From positions 1,874,001 through 1,938,000 of the forward strand of contig NZ_CP041742.1 of assembly GCF_007556775.1 (NCBI RefSeq): DNA of 64,000 bases, given 5' to 3'. This stretch comes from Lysobacter lycopersici (GTDB taxonomy: Bacteria > Pseudomonadota > Gammaproteobacteria > Xanthomonadales > Xanthomonadaceae). This document shows positions 9,415-17,985 of this stretch, piece by piece; position 1 is the first letter of the stretch, and each line of letters opens with the position of its first letter. The position numbers were made by a program, and so were the translations under genes. The notes beneath the pieces were generated by a model, which did not search any database, was not told the DNA's origin, and was given only the letters and a program-made list of their open reading frames with translations.

Positions 9415-10362
9415 ATGAACCGCAAGCAGAAACGACTCGTCCTCGCCCTCGCCGCCTTTGTTTCGCTCGATGCCGCCGCCACCCCGCACTTCGGCGCATG
9501 GCAGGATCCGGTGCCCGCGCCGGGGGTCAATACCGCCGCCGCCGAAGGCTGCCCGATCGAATCGCCGACCGGGCGGAACCTGTACTTCATGTCCACCCGG
9601 GACGGCGGGCAGGGCAGCCTCGACAACTGGCGCGCGGACTGGAATGCCGCGCTGAAGGCCTGGAACCCGGCCGAGAACCTCGGCGCGGTGGTCAATTCCA
9701 CGGCCGCTGACTACTGCCCCACGCCGCTGCCGGGCAAATGGTTGCTGTTCGTCAGCTCGCGGGAGAACTCCGAGGATTGCACGGCCTGCATCCCCACCCC
9801 GACGCCACCCGCCGGCAGCCCCCCGGCCGGCGATCTGTTCCTGACCCGGGAAAACCCGGCGAAGGGCTGGGCGACGCCGGTGCACCTGAACAGTTATCCG
9901 GACGGCCCGAATACCCGCGGTTGGGAATACAGCCCGTCCGTCGTGGAAACCGCGGAAGGCACGTTCCTGTTCTTCTCCAGTGACGGCTACGCGGACAGCC
10001 AGGGCCAGGACATCTACATGAGCCGCCAGCGCGACGACGGCAGCTTCGGGCCGGGCGAGAAGGTCGTGGAACTGAGCACGACGGCCGACGACCGCATGCC
10101 GAACGTGCGCCGCGACGGGCTCGAAATCGTGTTCAGTTCCAGCCGCGGCGGCAGCGGCCAGGACATCTACGCGTCGACCCGCCCGGACACCGCGTCGCCT
10201 TGGTCGCCACCGACGCTGATCCCCAACCCCAACATCAACACGCCCGGCTCGGAGACCCGCGCGACGCTGTCCGGCGATGGCAGGCGGTTGTACTTCGGGC
10301 GCAAGGTCGACAGCAACGATCCTGGCGACATCTTCGTCAGCAAGCGGACGCGCGAGCGCTGA
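9415..10362 (+). CDS. Secreted PD40/TolB-like beta-propeller protein
   Basis: A 315-residue product with an AAGGAG ribosome site, a signal peptide (MNRKQKRLVLALAAFVSLDAAA) and several repeats of the WD40-like PD40 type: NLYFMSTRDGGQGSLDNW, WLLFVSSRENS, TFLFFSSDGYADSQGQDIYMS, EIVFSSSRGGSGQDIYAST and RLYFGRKVDSNDPGDIFVS. These blades usually form a periplasmic binding propeller. No catalytic residues can be proposed. It is transcribed divergently from the winged-helix/TPR regulator. Confidence 0.8.
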   Translation: MNRKQKRLVLALAAFVSLDAAATPHFGAWQDPVPAPGVNTAAAEGCPIESPTGRNLYFMSTRDGGQGSLDNWRADWNAALKAWNPAENLGAVVNSTAADYCPTPLPGKWLLFVSSRENSEDCTACIPTPTPPAGSPPAGDLFLTRENPAKGWATPVHLNSYPDGPNTRGWEYSPSVVETAEGTFLFFSSDGYADSQGQDIYMSRQRDDGSFGPGEKVVELSTTADDRMPNVRRDGLEIVFSSSRGGSGQDIYASTRPDTASPWSPPTLIPNPNINTPGSETRATLSGDGRRLYFGRKVDSNDPGDIFVSKRTRER

Positions 10363-10384
10363 GGCGGATACCTTGCCCGCAGCT

Positions 10385-10440
10385 CAATCCGGCAATCGGA
10401 AAAACGCGGTCGCGGTCGCGCTGGTCGCGGCCGCGGTCGC
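10385..10440. repeat. Direct repeat, copy A of the tatD 3' end
   Basis: This 56-bp stretch matches the 3' end of tatD (11124-11179) at 52 of 56 positions in the same orientation. On the minus strand it would still read ...TATAFFRLPD-stop, against ...TATAFFGLPD-stop in tatD. The two copies bracket about 680 bp of lower-GC DNA. Confidence 0.75.
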
Positions 10441-10553
10441 GTACCAGGACCTTCGCATGAACATCAAGGAGAGACGCCATGCCCAACGCGTTGGACGCAC
10501 CAAACAACCCAGAATTCATGGCGAGTACCGTCGCCGCCATTAGGAGAACGGAA

Positions 10554-10874
10554 ATGATTCGTCAAAGATCGACTGCCATGGTCACTTCTGCGATTTTGTT
10601 TGCAGTATTCCAAGTTCCAGCCGCATTCGCAGAAGAACTTTCCGGCACGTATAGTCCGGAGCAAGTAAAAGCCGCGTGCGACAATTCCGGCGGTAGTTAC
10701 TCCGCACAGGGTCAGTCAGGGACATACGGATGCACGAGCTCCGATCAACGGAACATGGTTCTTTGCAACGCGGACAATAAATGCACGGGCTTTCATCAAA
10801 GTCGCACGAAGCGTGACAAGAGAAAGATTATTCATGCATTCGGGCTTGACGCCACGCCAATTTCGCACCGGTAG
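10554..10874 (+). CDS. Small secreted protein, unknown
   Basis: A 106-residue product. The signal peptide runs to ...VPAAFAEELSG. The mature part holds four cysteines (AACDNSGG, YGCTSS, VLCNADNKCTGFH), suggesting two disulfides, and ends in a basic tail. I do not recognise a family. AGGAG lies well placed before 10554; another good site (AAGGAG, 7-base spacing) precedes an in-frame ATG at 10479, which would add 25 residues before the signal. Base composition is more AT-rich than its neighbours, and the gene sits between two copies of the tatD end, so it may be acquired. Confidence 0.55.
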   Translation: MIRQRSTAMVTSAILFAVFQVPAAFAEELSGTYSPEQVKAACDNSGGSYSAQGQSGTYGCTSSDQRNMVLCNADNKCTGFHQSRTKRDKRKIIHAFGLDATPISHR

Positions 10875-10901
10875 AACTTCCACGCTCAACAATTCATTCA
10901 A

Positions 10902-10925
10902 GCCGAGCCCGCTTCGCGGGTCGGC
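10902..10925 (+). terminator. Hairpin after the small secreted gene
   Basis: A GC-rich stem-loop (gccga, bulged g, cccgc / ttc / gcggg, tcggc) lies 28 bases after the stop codon. There is no T run, so it is a weak or Rho-assisted terminator at best. Confidence 0.45.
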
Positions 10926-10948
10926 ATGATTCCGGCGTTGGGCCACAC

Positions 10949-11080
10949 ATGAAGATTCCCGCAGCGCTGCTTGTAATAGCGGCTATAGCAGCACTGCTGG
11001 CGCAGAATAATGTTGTGGTGATTCGATCGTCGCCACAAGGCGAGGTGGATTGCTTCCGGTTTTACAGACACCTGGGGTGA
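10949..11080 (+). CDS. Tiny possible membrane or secreted peptide
   Basis: A 43-codon frame begins MKIPAALLVIAAIAALLAQ, which looks like a signal or membrane helix. The rest (about 24 residues) includes one cysteine. The ribosome site is weak (GGG about seven bases upstream). It lies in the same low-GC island as the preceding gene. It may be real or only a gene remnant. Confidence 0.25.
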   Translation: MKIPAALLVIAAIAALLAQNNVVVIRSSPQGEVDCFRFYRHLG

Positions 11081-11122
11081 TTCGATTGACGTGCGGCCGC
11101 AGGAATAAAGGGAAGCACCCGT

Positions 11123-11914
11123 TCAGTCCGGCAACCCGAAAAACGCGGTCGCGGTCGCGGTGGTCGCGGCCGCGGTCGCATCGACCGCCTCGCCGCGGTC
11201 GCGCGCCAGTTCCTCGACGATGTGCGCCAGGTACATCGGTTCGTTGCGTCGGTGCGAAGGCTGCGGCTTCACCGTGCGCGGCAGGAGGTAAGGCGCGTCG
11301 GTTTCGATCATCAGCCGGTTCGCCGGGATGTGCTTCACCAGTTCGCGCAGGTGCTGGCCGCGGCGTTCGTCGCACAGCCAGCCGGTGATGCCGATGTGCC
11401 AATCGTGGTCGAGGCAGTCGAACAATTCCTCGCGCGTGCCGGTGAAGCAGTGCACCACTGCCGGGCCGAGCTTGCCATCGAACTCGCGCATGATCGAAAC
11501 GAAGTCGGCGTGCGCGTCGCGCTGGTGCAGGAACAGTGGCTTGCCGGTGTCGACCGCGATCTGCAATTGCCGTTCGAACGCGCGCCGTTGCGCCGGACGC
11601 GGCGAGAAATCGCGGAAATAGTCCAGCCCGCATTCGCCGACCGCGACCACTTCCGGATGCGAAAGCAGTTCCCGCATCTCCGCGTCGCATTCATCGGTGT
11701 ATTCGGTCGCGTGGTGCGGGTGCACGCCGGCGGTGGCGAATAGCTCGCCCGGATGCGCCCGCGCCAGCGCCAGCGCCTTCGGAGAATGCTCGCGCGATGC
11801 GCCGGTGACGATCATCCTCGCCACGCCGGCATCGCGCGCGCGCTGCAGCACCGCGGCGCGGTCGTGGTCGAAGCCGTCGTGGGTGAGGTTGGCGCCGATG
11901 TCGATGAGTTGCAT
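11123..11914 (-). CDS. tatD: TatD family metal-dependent 3'-5' exonuclease
   Basis: A 263-residue TIM-barrel hydrolase that fits the E. coli TatD group rather than YcfH/YjjV. It starts MQLIDIGANLTHDGFD and has TAGVHPHHATEY, VAVGECGLDYFRDFS, LFLHQRDAH, VVHCFTGTREEL, ITGWLCDERRG and LMIETDAPYLLPR. Family members act as magnesium-dependent DNA exonucleases/AP endonucleases. The gene stands alone on the minus strand; its last codons are duplicated about 740 bp away. Confidence 0.93.
   Translation of the reverse strand: MQLIDIGANLTHDGFDHDRAAVLQRARDAGVARMIVTGASREHSPKALALARAHPGELFATAGVHPHHATEYTDECDAEMRELLSHPEVVAVGECGLDYFRDFSPRPAQRRAFERQLQIAVDTGKPLFLHQRDAHADFVSIMREFDGKLGPAVVHCFTGTREELFDCLDHDWHIGITGWLCDERRGQHLRELVKHIPANRLMIETDAPYLLPRTVKPQPSHRRNEPMYLAHIVEELARDRGEAVDATAAATTATATAFFGLPD
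11124..11179. repeat. Direct repeat, copy B (tatD 3' end)
   Basis: The coding copy of the 56-bp repeat, forming the last 18 or so codons of tatD including its stop. The partner lies at 10385-10440. The DNA between the copies is the low-GC island. Confidence 0.75.
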
Positions 11915-12002
11915 GCGCGGAGTCTAGCGGCGCGGGCGCGGCGATGGACAAAGCGGGGCGCGGCACCGCAAGATGCGGGCGTTTTTCGCGGATCGAAGCG
12001 AC

Positions 12003-12764
12003 ATGACGCCGGATTTCATCACCGCCGATTTCATCGAGTACGTGGTCATCGGGTTCTGCGCGCAGCTGGTCGACGGCGCGCTCGGCATGGCCTATGGCGT
12101 GACCGCGACCAGCCTGCTGCTGGGCGCGGGCGTGCCGCCGGTGGTGGCCAGCGCCACGGTGCACGCGGCCGAATGCTTCACAACCGGCGCTTCGGCGGTG
12201 TCGCACCACGCCTTCGGCAACATCGACAAGGCGTTGTTCAAGCGCCTTCTGTTGCCGGGCATCGTCGGCGCGGCGGTCGGCGCCTACCTGTTGTCGGTGT
12301 TGCCGGGCGACGCGATGAAGCCGTGGATCTCCGGCTACCTGATCGTGATGGGCATCGTGGTGCTGATGAAGGGCTTCCGCGAATTCCCGCCGCGGCGCGT
12401 GACCTCGCACGTGCAGCCGCTCGGCTTCGTCGGCGCCATGCTCGATGCGATCGGCGGCGGCGGCTGGGGCCCGATCGTGGCCAGCACGCTGCTCGCGCGC
12501 GGCAGCGAATTCCGGATCACGGTCGGTTCGGTCAACGCGGTCGAATTCTTCGTCACCCTCACCGCGTCGATCACCTTCATCCTCACCATCGGCCTCGGCT
12601 ACTGGCCGGTCATCCTCGGCCTGGCGCTCGGCGGCGTGGCGGCCGCGCCGCTCGGCGCGTGGCTGGTGAAGCGCGTGCCGGTGAAGCCGATGATGGTGCT
12701 GGTCGGACTGCTGATCATCGGCCTCAGCCTGCGCACGCTGGCGCTGCATTTCGGCCTGCTCTGA
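12003..12764 (+). CDS. TauE/SafE family anion permease
   Basis: A 253-residue integral membrane protein of the sulfite-exporter TauE/SafE family (formerly DUF81). Two related halves are visible: IGFCAQLVDGALGMAYGVTATSLLLGAGVPP near residue 16 and FVGAMLDAIGGGGWGPIVASTLLARG near residue 141. The start at 12003 is chosen over 11973, which would add ten charged residues before the first helix; neither has a strong ribosome site. It probably moves a small sulfur-containing or organic anion. No sulfur genes lie beside it. Confidence 0.85.
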   Translation: MTPDFITADFIEYVVIGFCAQLVDGALGMAYGVTATSLLLGAGVPPVVASATVHAAECFTTGASAVSHHAFGNIDKALFKRLLLPGIVGAAVGAYLLSVLPGDAMKPWISGYLIVMGIVVLMKGFREFPPRRVTSHVQPLGFVGAMLDAIGGGGWGPIVASTLLARGSEFRITVGSVNAVEFFVTLTASITFILTIGLGYWPVILGLALGGVAAAPLGAWLVKRVPVKPMMVLVGLLIIGLSLRTLALHFGLL

Positions 12765-12786
12765 ACGCACCACGCCCAGCGGCGGC

Positions 12787-15282
12787 ATGAACGCCGGGTT
12801 CCCCATCTCCGGGTTGTTGCCGGATATCCGCGCCACGCTCGCCGCGCATCCGCGGTTGGTGCTGGAAGCGCCGCCGGGCGCGGGCAAGACCACGCAGGTG
12901 CCGCTGGCGTTGCTCGATGCCGAATGGCTCGGCGACAGGAAGATCGTGATGCTGGAACCGCGGCGCATGGCCGCGCGCGCCGCCGCCGGGTTCATGGCGA
13001 AGCAGCTGGGCGAAGCGGTGGGCGACACGGTCGGCTACCGCATCCGCTTCGAGAACAGGATCGGCGCGAAAACGCGCATCGAGGTCGTCACCGAAGGCAT
13101 CCTCACCCGCATGCTGCAGGACGATCCGATGCTCGACGGCGTCGGCGCGCTGCTGTTCGACGAATTCCACGAGCGCCACCTCGCCGGCGACCTCGGCCTC
13201 GCGCTCGCGCTGGACGTGCAGGCCTCGGTGCGGCCGGATCTGCGCATTGTGGTCATGTCGGCGACGCTGGACGGCGAGCGACTCGCGCAATTCCTCGATG
13301 CGCCGCGATTGTCGAGCGCGGGCCGCAGCTTTCCCGTCGAAATCGCACACTTCCCCGCGCGCAAGGACGAGGCGCTGGAGCATCAGGCACGCCGCGCCAT
13401 CGAACATGCGCTCGCCGCGCATCCGGGCGACGCGTTGGTGTTCCTGCCGGGACAACGAGAAATCGCGAAAGTCGATGCGGTGCTCGCGAGCGCGAACATC
13501 GATGCCGAGGTGCTCGCGCTGCACGGCGAATTACCCATCGAACAACAATCGCGCGTGCTGCAACCCGCGAGCGATGGCCGCCGCCGCGTGGTGCTCGCGA
13601 CCAATGTCGCCGAGTCCAGCGTCACGCTTCCCGGCGTGCGCGTGGTGATCGACAGCGGGCTGGCGCGCGAGCCGCGCTTCGACCCGAACAGCGGCTTCTC
13701 GCGCCTCGATGTCGTTGCGATTTCGCAGGCATCGGCCGACCAGCGCGCTGGCCGCGCCGGCCGCGTCGCGGAGGGGTTCGCGTACCGGCTGTGGCCGCAA
13801 TCGCAACGGCTGGAACCGCAGCGCCGGCCGGAAATCGCGCAGGTCGAGCTCGCGCCGCTGGCGCTGGAGCTCGCGGCCTGGGGGAGCGATGCCTTGCGCT
13901 TCGTCGATCCGCCGCCGACCGGCGCGCTGGCCGCGGGACGCGACCTGCTGCGACGGCTCGATGCACTGGATGCGGATGGCACGATCACTGCGCGCGGACG
14001 ACGCATGCTCGCGCTGGGCACGCACCCGCGATTGGCGGCGATGCTGCTTGCAACGGACGACCTGGAGCGCATCGCGCTGTCCTGCGATCTTGCCGCGCTG
14101 GTCGAGGCGCGCGATCCATTGCGTAGCCGCAGCGACGCGATTGCCGAGCGCTGGAATGCATTGGCCGCGTTCCGCGCCGGCCGCGTGCCGAACGATGCGA
14201 ATCGTTCGACGCTCGCGGCCATCGATGCCGCGGCGAAACAGTGGCGCCGCCGCCTGCGTTGCGATGCCTTGCCGCCAGCGAATGCGGCGGCACACGAACT
14301 CGGCGACCTGCTCGCGCACGCGTTCCCGGATCGCATCGCGAAACAGCATCCGCGCGACCCGAAGCGCTACCAACTCGCGAACGGGCGCATGCTGCGGCTG
14401 TTCGACGATTCCGCGCTGCATGGCGAACCGTGGATCGTCGCCAGCGAACTGCGCTTCGAGGCGAAGGATGCCTTGCTCCTGCGCGGAGCGCCGGTGGACG
14501 AGGCGATGCTGCGCGTGGAATTCGCCGCGCATTTCCGCGAAGACGACGAAGCGCGTTGGGATGCGGAAAAACGCGCGCTGGCGAGCGAACGCATCGAACG
14601 TTTCGACGGCATCGTGCTGTCGTCCAGGCCCGCGGGCCGCATCGATCCGGCGTTCGCCGCGCAGGCCTTGGTCGACGCGGTGCGCGAACTCGGCTTGTCG
14701 ACGCTGCCGCGGAGCCAAGCGCTCTCGCAATGGCGAGTGCGCGTGCAATGCCTGCGCGCATGGATGCCGGAACTCGGGCTGCCCGACTTGTCCGATGAAG
14801 CCCTGCTCGCATCGCTCGATGGGTGGCTGAAACCCGCGTTCGCCGGCAAGACGCGGATCGATGCGTTGTCGTCCGACGAATTGTCCGAAGCGCTGAAATC
14901 CGGCATCGACTGGAACCTGCGCCAGCGCATCGATGCGTTCGCGCCCACGCGCATCGATGTGCCGTCCGGGATGCAGCGCGGAATCGAATACGCGCTCGAC
15001 GACCGCGGCGAGCCGGTATCGCCGGTGCTCGCGGTGAAGTTGCAGGAACTGTTCGGGCTCGCGGAAACACCACGCATCGCCGACGGCCGCATTCCGCTCA
15101 CCATCCACCTGCTGTCGCCGGCCGGTCGACCGCTGCAAGTCACGCAGGACCTGCGCGGTTTCTGGGAGCGCACCTATCCGGAAGTGAAGAAGGAAATGAA
15201 GGGGCGTTACCCAAAACATCCGTGGCCGGACGATCCTTGGAACGCGGTGGCGACGCATCGCGCGAAGCCAAGAGGTATGTGA
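12787..15282 (+). CDS. hrpB: ATP-dependent helicase HrpB
   Basis: An 831-residue DExH-box helicase of the HrpB group. Motif I is EAPPGAGKTTQVPLALL near residue 30; motif II is FDEFHERH near residue 122, an E-F-H variant of DEAH; motif III is MSATLDGERL. Motifs V and VI appear as ATNVAESSVTLPGVRVVIDSG and QRAGRAGR. The C-terminal HrpB-specific part ends with KKEMKGRYPKHPWPDDPW, a signature of the family. It probably acts on RNA; the exact role is not established. It follows the TauE gene by 22 bp. Confidence 0.95.
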   Translation: MNAGFPISGLLPDIRATLAAHPRLVLEAPPGAGKTTQVPLALLDAEWLGDRKIVMLEPRRMAARAAAGFMAKQLGEAVGDTVGYRIRFENRIGAKTRIEVVTEGILTRMLQDDPMLDGVGALLFDEFHERHLAGDLGLALALDVQASVRPDLRIVVMSATLDGERLAQFLDAPRLSSAGRSFPVEIAHFPARKDEALEHQARRAIEHALAAHPGDALVFLPGQREIAKVDAVLASANIDAEVLALHGELPIEQQSRVLQPASDGRRRVVLATNVAESSVTLPGVRVVIDSGLAREPRFDPNSGFSRLDVVAISQASADQRAGRAGRVAEGFAYRLWPQSQRLEPQRRPEIAQVELAPLALELAAWGSDALRFVDPPPTGALAAGRDLLRRLDALDADGTITARGRRMLALGTHPRLAAMLLATDDLERIALSCDLAALVEARDPLRSRSDAIAERWNALAAFRAGRVPNDANRSTLAAIDAAAKQWRRRLRCDALPPANAAAHELGDLLAHAFPDRIAKQHPRDPKRYQLANGRMLRLFDDSALHGEPWIVASELRFEAKDALLLRGAPVDEAMLRVEFAAHFREDDEARWDAEKRALASERIERFDGIVLSSRPAGRIDPAFAAQALVDAVRELGLSTLPRSQALSQWRVRVQCLRAWMPELGLPDLSDEALLASLDGWLKPAFAGKTRIDALSSDELSEALKSGIDWNLRQRIDAFAPTRIDVPSGMQRGIEYALDDRGEPVSPVLAVKLQELFGLAETPRIADGRIPLTIHLLSPAGRPLQVTQDLRGFWERTYPEVKKEMKGRYPKHPWPDDPWNAVATHRAKPRGM

Positions 15283-15294
15283 AACGCATGCTCG

Positions 15295-15349
15295 TGTGGG
15301 AGGGCCTTCAGGCCCGACATGCTTTGTCGCGGCTGAAGCCGCTCCCACA
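15295..15349. repeat. REP-like imperfect palindrome
   Basis: The outer arms tgtgggag/ctcccaca enclose two smaller inverted elements (ggccttcaggcc and cggctgaagccg). This is the layout of dispersed REP elements in pseudomonads and xanthomonads ('GGAGCGGCTTCAGCCGC' type). It lies in the gap after hrpB and may stabilise its mRNA end. Confidence 0.6.
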
Positions 15350-15452
15350 AAAACTAAGATGCGTTCAGCCGCGATTGCGCGAACGCTCACGCGGACGCAA
15401 CGTCCGCGCTTCGACACTGCCGCGCAACGCCATGACCAACGAGGAATCCGCC

Positions 15453-15818
15453 ATGAGCACGATCGAACGCCTGCCCGACCGCGCGCTGGAACTCGCCACG
15501 CAGGTGGGTGAGGGCATCAAGTCGCGGGTTCCGGATCGCGCCTTGAAGTGGGTGGAAACCGGCGCCGCCATCGGCGTGGTGAAGACGGGCGCGAAGGTGG
15601 CGACCAGATTCGTGCGCCGCAATCCCGTCGTCGCGGTCGCGGCCGTCGCCGGCGCGGGCCTGCTCTGGTACGCCGCGCGCCGCCGCGCAAAACAGGCTGA
15701 AGGGGAGCTTGGCGCCATCGACGGCGAGTCGAAGCGGATCGAAGCCAAGCGGGCCCGTGGCGTGAATGGCGGTGGCAGTCCGCGGACGCGGCGCGGCGCG
15801 CAGGCCGTCGCCAACTGA
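15453..15818 (+). CDS. Small hypothetical membrane-associated protein
   Basis: A 121-residue product. GAGGA lies about eight bases before the ATG at 15453, favouring it over an ATG at 15432. The N-terminal half has a repeated phrase, LPDRALELATQVGEGIKSRVPDRALKWVETG. A hydrophobic stretch PVVAVAAVAGAGLLWYAARRR lies near residue 60, and the C-terminus is basic and glycine-rich. No family is recognised with certainty; it resembles small inner-membrane or envelope stress proteins of this group. Confidence 0.65.
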   Translation: MSTIERLPDRALELATQVGEGIKSRVPDRALKWVETGAAIGVVKTGAKVATRFVRRNPVVAVAAVAGAGLLWYAARRRAKQAEGELGAIDGESKRIEAKRARGVNGGGSPRTRRGAQAVAN

Positions 15819-15827
15819 CGCGTTGCG

Positions 15828-16943
15828 TCAGGTCGCGGCCGGCAATTCGACCAGGAAACGCGCGCCGCCGCCCTCGCGATCCTCGTACCACAGCGCGCCA
15901 CCGTGGTCGGCGAGGATCTGCCTGGCCAGCGACAGTCCCAGTCCGCTGGAGATGCCGTCCTCGTCCTCGGTCAGGCGCACGAAGGGCTGGAACAGCTCGC
16001 GCTGGCGTCCGGCGGGGATGCCGGGCCCGCGGTCTTCCACCAGCACCTGCCAGTAACCGGGGCCGCCGCGGCGCGCCCGAAGCTCGACATCGCCGCCACG
16101 GGCGTACTTCATCGCATTCCCCAACAGGTTTTCGCCCACCTGGCGCAGCACCAGGGGATCGATCGCGACCACGGCCTCGTCGCCGGGCGGCGAAGCCAGC
16201 AGGCGCATGCCACGGGTTTCGAACTGGAGTTCGTAGCGTTCGGCCAGCCAGGCGAAGACTTCGCGCAGCGAAGCCGATCCACCGGGCTGTGCGCGTCGGC
16301 CCGATTGCATTTCGAGGTAACGGCGAATGTAGCCGAGCGCGTCCTGCGCGCTGCCGTGGATCATCTCCAGGTAGCGCGGCACGCGTTCGGGGCGGCAGCC
16401 GTTCTGCAGCAGCACGTCGCTGGCAAACAGCACGCTGGTCAGCGGGTTCTTGAGGTCGTGCGCGACCAGGTTGACCAGTTCCTGGCGTTCGCGGGCCACG
16501 CGTTCGAGCCGGTCGCGCGCGAGCTTGAGCCCGAGGTGCGCATGCACGCGCGCCAGCAGTTCCTCTGGCAGGAATGGCTTGGTCACGTAATCCACGGCGC
16601 CGCCGTCGAATGCGCGCAGCAGCAGGTCGCGGTCGTGCGCCGCGGTCAGGAACACCACCGGCACGCCTTGCAGGGACGGTTGTCGCCGGATCTCGGCGAG
16701 CATGGCGAAGCCATCCATGCCCGGCATCATCATGTCCAGCAGGATCAGGTCCGGGGCGGTTTCGCCCGCCAGCGCCAGCGCGTGGTCGCCATTGGCCGCG
16801 GTCGCGACTTCGTAACCGACGCGCGAGAGCAGGGTGGCGAGCGTGCGCAGGTTCGCGGGCTGGTCGTCGACCACGAGGATGCGGCCGGCAACGGGAATCG
16901 TGTTCGGCATGCGCGCGGCGTTTCCTTCGAAAGGGCCATCCAT
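15828..16943 (-). CDS. Response regulator-histidine kinase hybrid
   Basis: The product has about 371 residues. A receiver domain occupies roughly residues 20-135 (ILVVDDQPAN, LILLDMMMPGMDG with the phospho-acceptor Asp, VTKPF). A HisKA dimerisation helix follows with the H-box NLVAHDLKNPLTSV, and then a HATPase domain (NLLGNAMKYA, VEDRGPGIP, GLGLSLARQILADHGG). No membrane segment or sensor domain is present, so it is cytoplasmic and takes its input through the receiver. No partner regulator is adjacent. The start could be 16943 or 16910; both have purine-rich leaders. Confidence 0.85.
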   Translation of the reverse strand: MDGPFEGNAARMPNTIPVAGRILVVDDQPANLRTLATLLSRVGYEVATAANGDHALALAGETAPDLILLDMMMPGMDGFAMLAEIRRQPSLQGVPVVFLTAAHDRDLLLRAFDGGAVDYVTKPFLPEELLARVHAHLGLKLARDRLERVARERQELVNLVAHDLKNPLTSVLFASDVLLQNGCRPERVPRYLEMIHGSAQDALGYIRRYLEMQSGRRAQPGGSASLREVFAWLAERYELQFETRGMRLLASPPGDEAVVAIDPLVLRQVGENLLGNAMKYARGGDVELRARRGGPGYWQVLVEDRGPGIPAGRQRELFQPFVRLTEDEDGISSGLGLSLARQILADHGGALWYEDREGGGARFLVELPAAT

Positions 16944-16999
16944 TGGCGCGAAAACCTTAGCAGAGCAGGCGCGCGAGGAATCGGCTTGCGATGAACGGT

Positions 17000-17542
17000 T
17001 CAGTTGGGCGGGATCCGGCGCCAGTGCCCCGGGCCGAGGTTTTCCAGCCCAATCTGGCCGACGCCGACCCGTACCAGCCGCAAGGTGGGTAGGCCGGCCG
17101 CGGCGGTCATGCGCCGTACCTGCCGGTTGCGGCCTTCGTGGATCGTCAGCTCCAGCCAGGCATCGGGCACGGATTTGCGGAAACGTACCGGCGGGTCGCG
17201 CGGCCACAACGCGGGCGCATCGATGCGACGCGCCTGCGCGGGCAGGGTGGGGCCGTCGTTCAATTCCATGCCTTGGCGCAACGCGTCCAGTTGCGCTTCG
17301 CGCGGATCGCCTTCCACCTGCACCCAGTAGGTCTTGGGTTGCTTGTGGCGCGGGTCGGTCAGGCGGTGCGCCAGCGCGCCGTCGTCGGTGAGCAGCAGCA
17401 GTCCCTCGGAATCGAAATCAAGCCGTCCCGCCGGATATACCCCTGCAGGCAAGCCGAATCCGGCCAGGGTGGGTCGTGGCGGCACGCTGCGGTCGGTGAA
17501 TTGGCAGAGCACGCCGTATGGCTTGTTGAGGGCGATCAGCAT
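17000..17542 (-). CDS. rluE: 23S rRNA pseudouridine synthase RluE
   Basis: A 180-residue RsuA-type pseudouridine synthase that in E. coli modifies U2457 of 23S rRNA. The sequence shows LNKPYGVLCQFTD, AGRLDFDSEGLLLLT (with the catalytic Asp of GRLD), KTYWVQVEG, LNDGPTLPA and EGRNRQVRRMTAAAGLPTLRLVR, all close to RluE as remembered. It has no S4 domain. The start at 17542 is chosen because homology begins at MLIALNKPYG; an ATG at 17599 would add 19 unrelated residues. Confidence 0.92.
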   Translation of the reverse strand: MLIALNKPYGVLCQFTDRSVPPRPTLAGFGLPAGVYPAGRLDFDSEGLLLLTDDGALAHRLTDPRHKQPKTYWVQVEGDPREAQLDALRQGMELNDGPTLPAQARRIDAPALWPRDPPVRFRKSVPDAWLELTIHEGRNRQVRRMTAAAGLPTLRLVRVGVGQIGLENLGPGHWRRIPPN

Positions 17543-17712
17543 CGGTGGGGAATCCGGCTTGCATCGCAAGCATGAGCGCGCGGAAGTATTCCTACACAAC
17601 GCATAGGATTAAAGCGTGCGAATTACTGCTTCGAAACATGAATGCGCCGCATCGTGGGGGATCCGCACGGTTCAAGGCGATTAACAACATTTCCCGGGCA
17701 CAAGTGTGTTGT

Positions 17713-17787
17713 GCGTCGCAAAAAAAACATGCGAAGATCGGCAACTCGCCGTCCGGTATCGGGCGGCACGGTGCGCAGTTGCGACGC
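17713..17787. promoter_or_regulatory. Possible enhancer half-sites for a sigma-54 activator
   Basis: gcgtcgcaa (17713-17721) and its exact inverse ttgcgacgc (17779-17787) are separated by 57 bases and lie roughly 185-260 bases before the -24/-12 promoter. Upstream activator sites for sigma-54 activators usually lie in this range. A 9-bp match can occur by chance in GC-rich DNA. Confidence 0.3.
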
Positions 17788-17971
17788 CGGTGCGGCAGGA
17801 AACAGAGCGCACCGAGTCGTGGGTCGCATGCGTCAGGGGGCGCGGCGCGGCACGGACATGCTTGCACGAGGGTGGAACACGACCCTCCCGGGCAGGGCAT
17901 GGCCGGCGCAGGGTTTGGAACGCGTTGACTGCTGTATCACGGCTTTCCGCGCAGGGCGGTCCAACCGCTCC

Positions 17972-17985
17972 GGCACGCTTTTTGC
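17972..17985 (+). promoter_or_regulatory. Sigma-54 (RpoN) -24/-12 promoter
   Basis: The bases read GGCACGCTTTTTGC. GG of the -24 element and GC of the -12 element are separated by exactly ten bases, matching TGGCACG-N4-TTGC except for the first base (C instead of T). Transcription should begin about 12 bases later, near 17997, leaving a leader of some 60 bases before 18057. An NtrC-type activator would be required. Confidence 0.75.
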
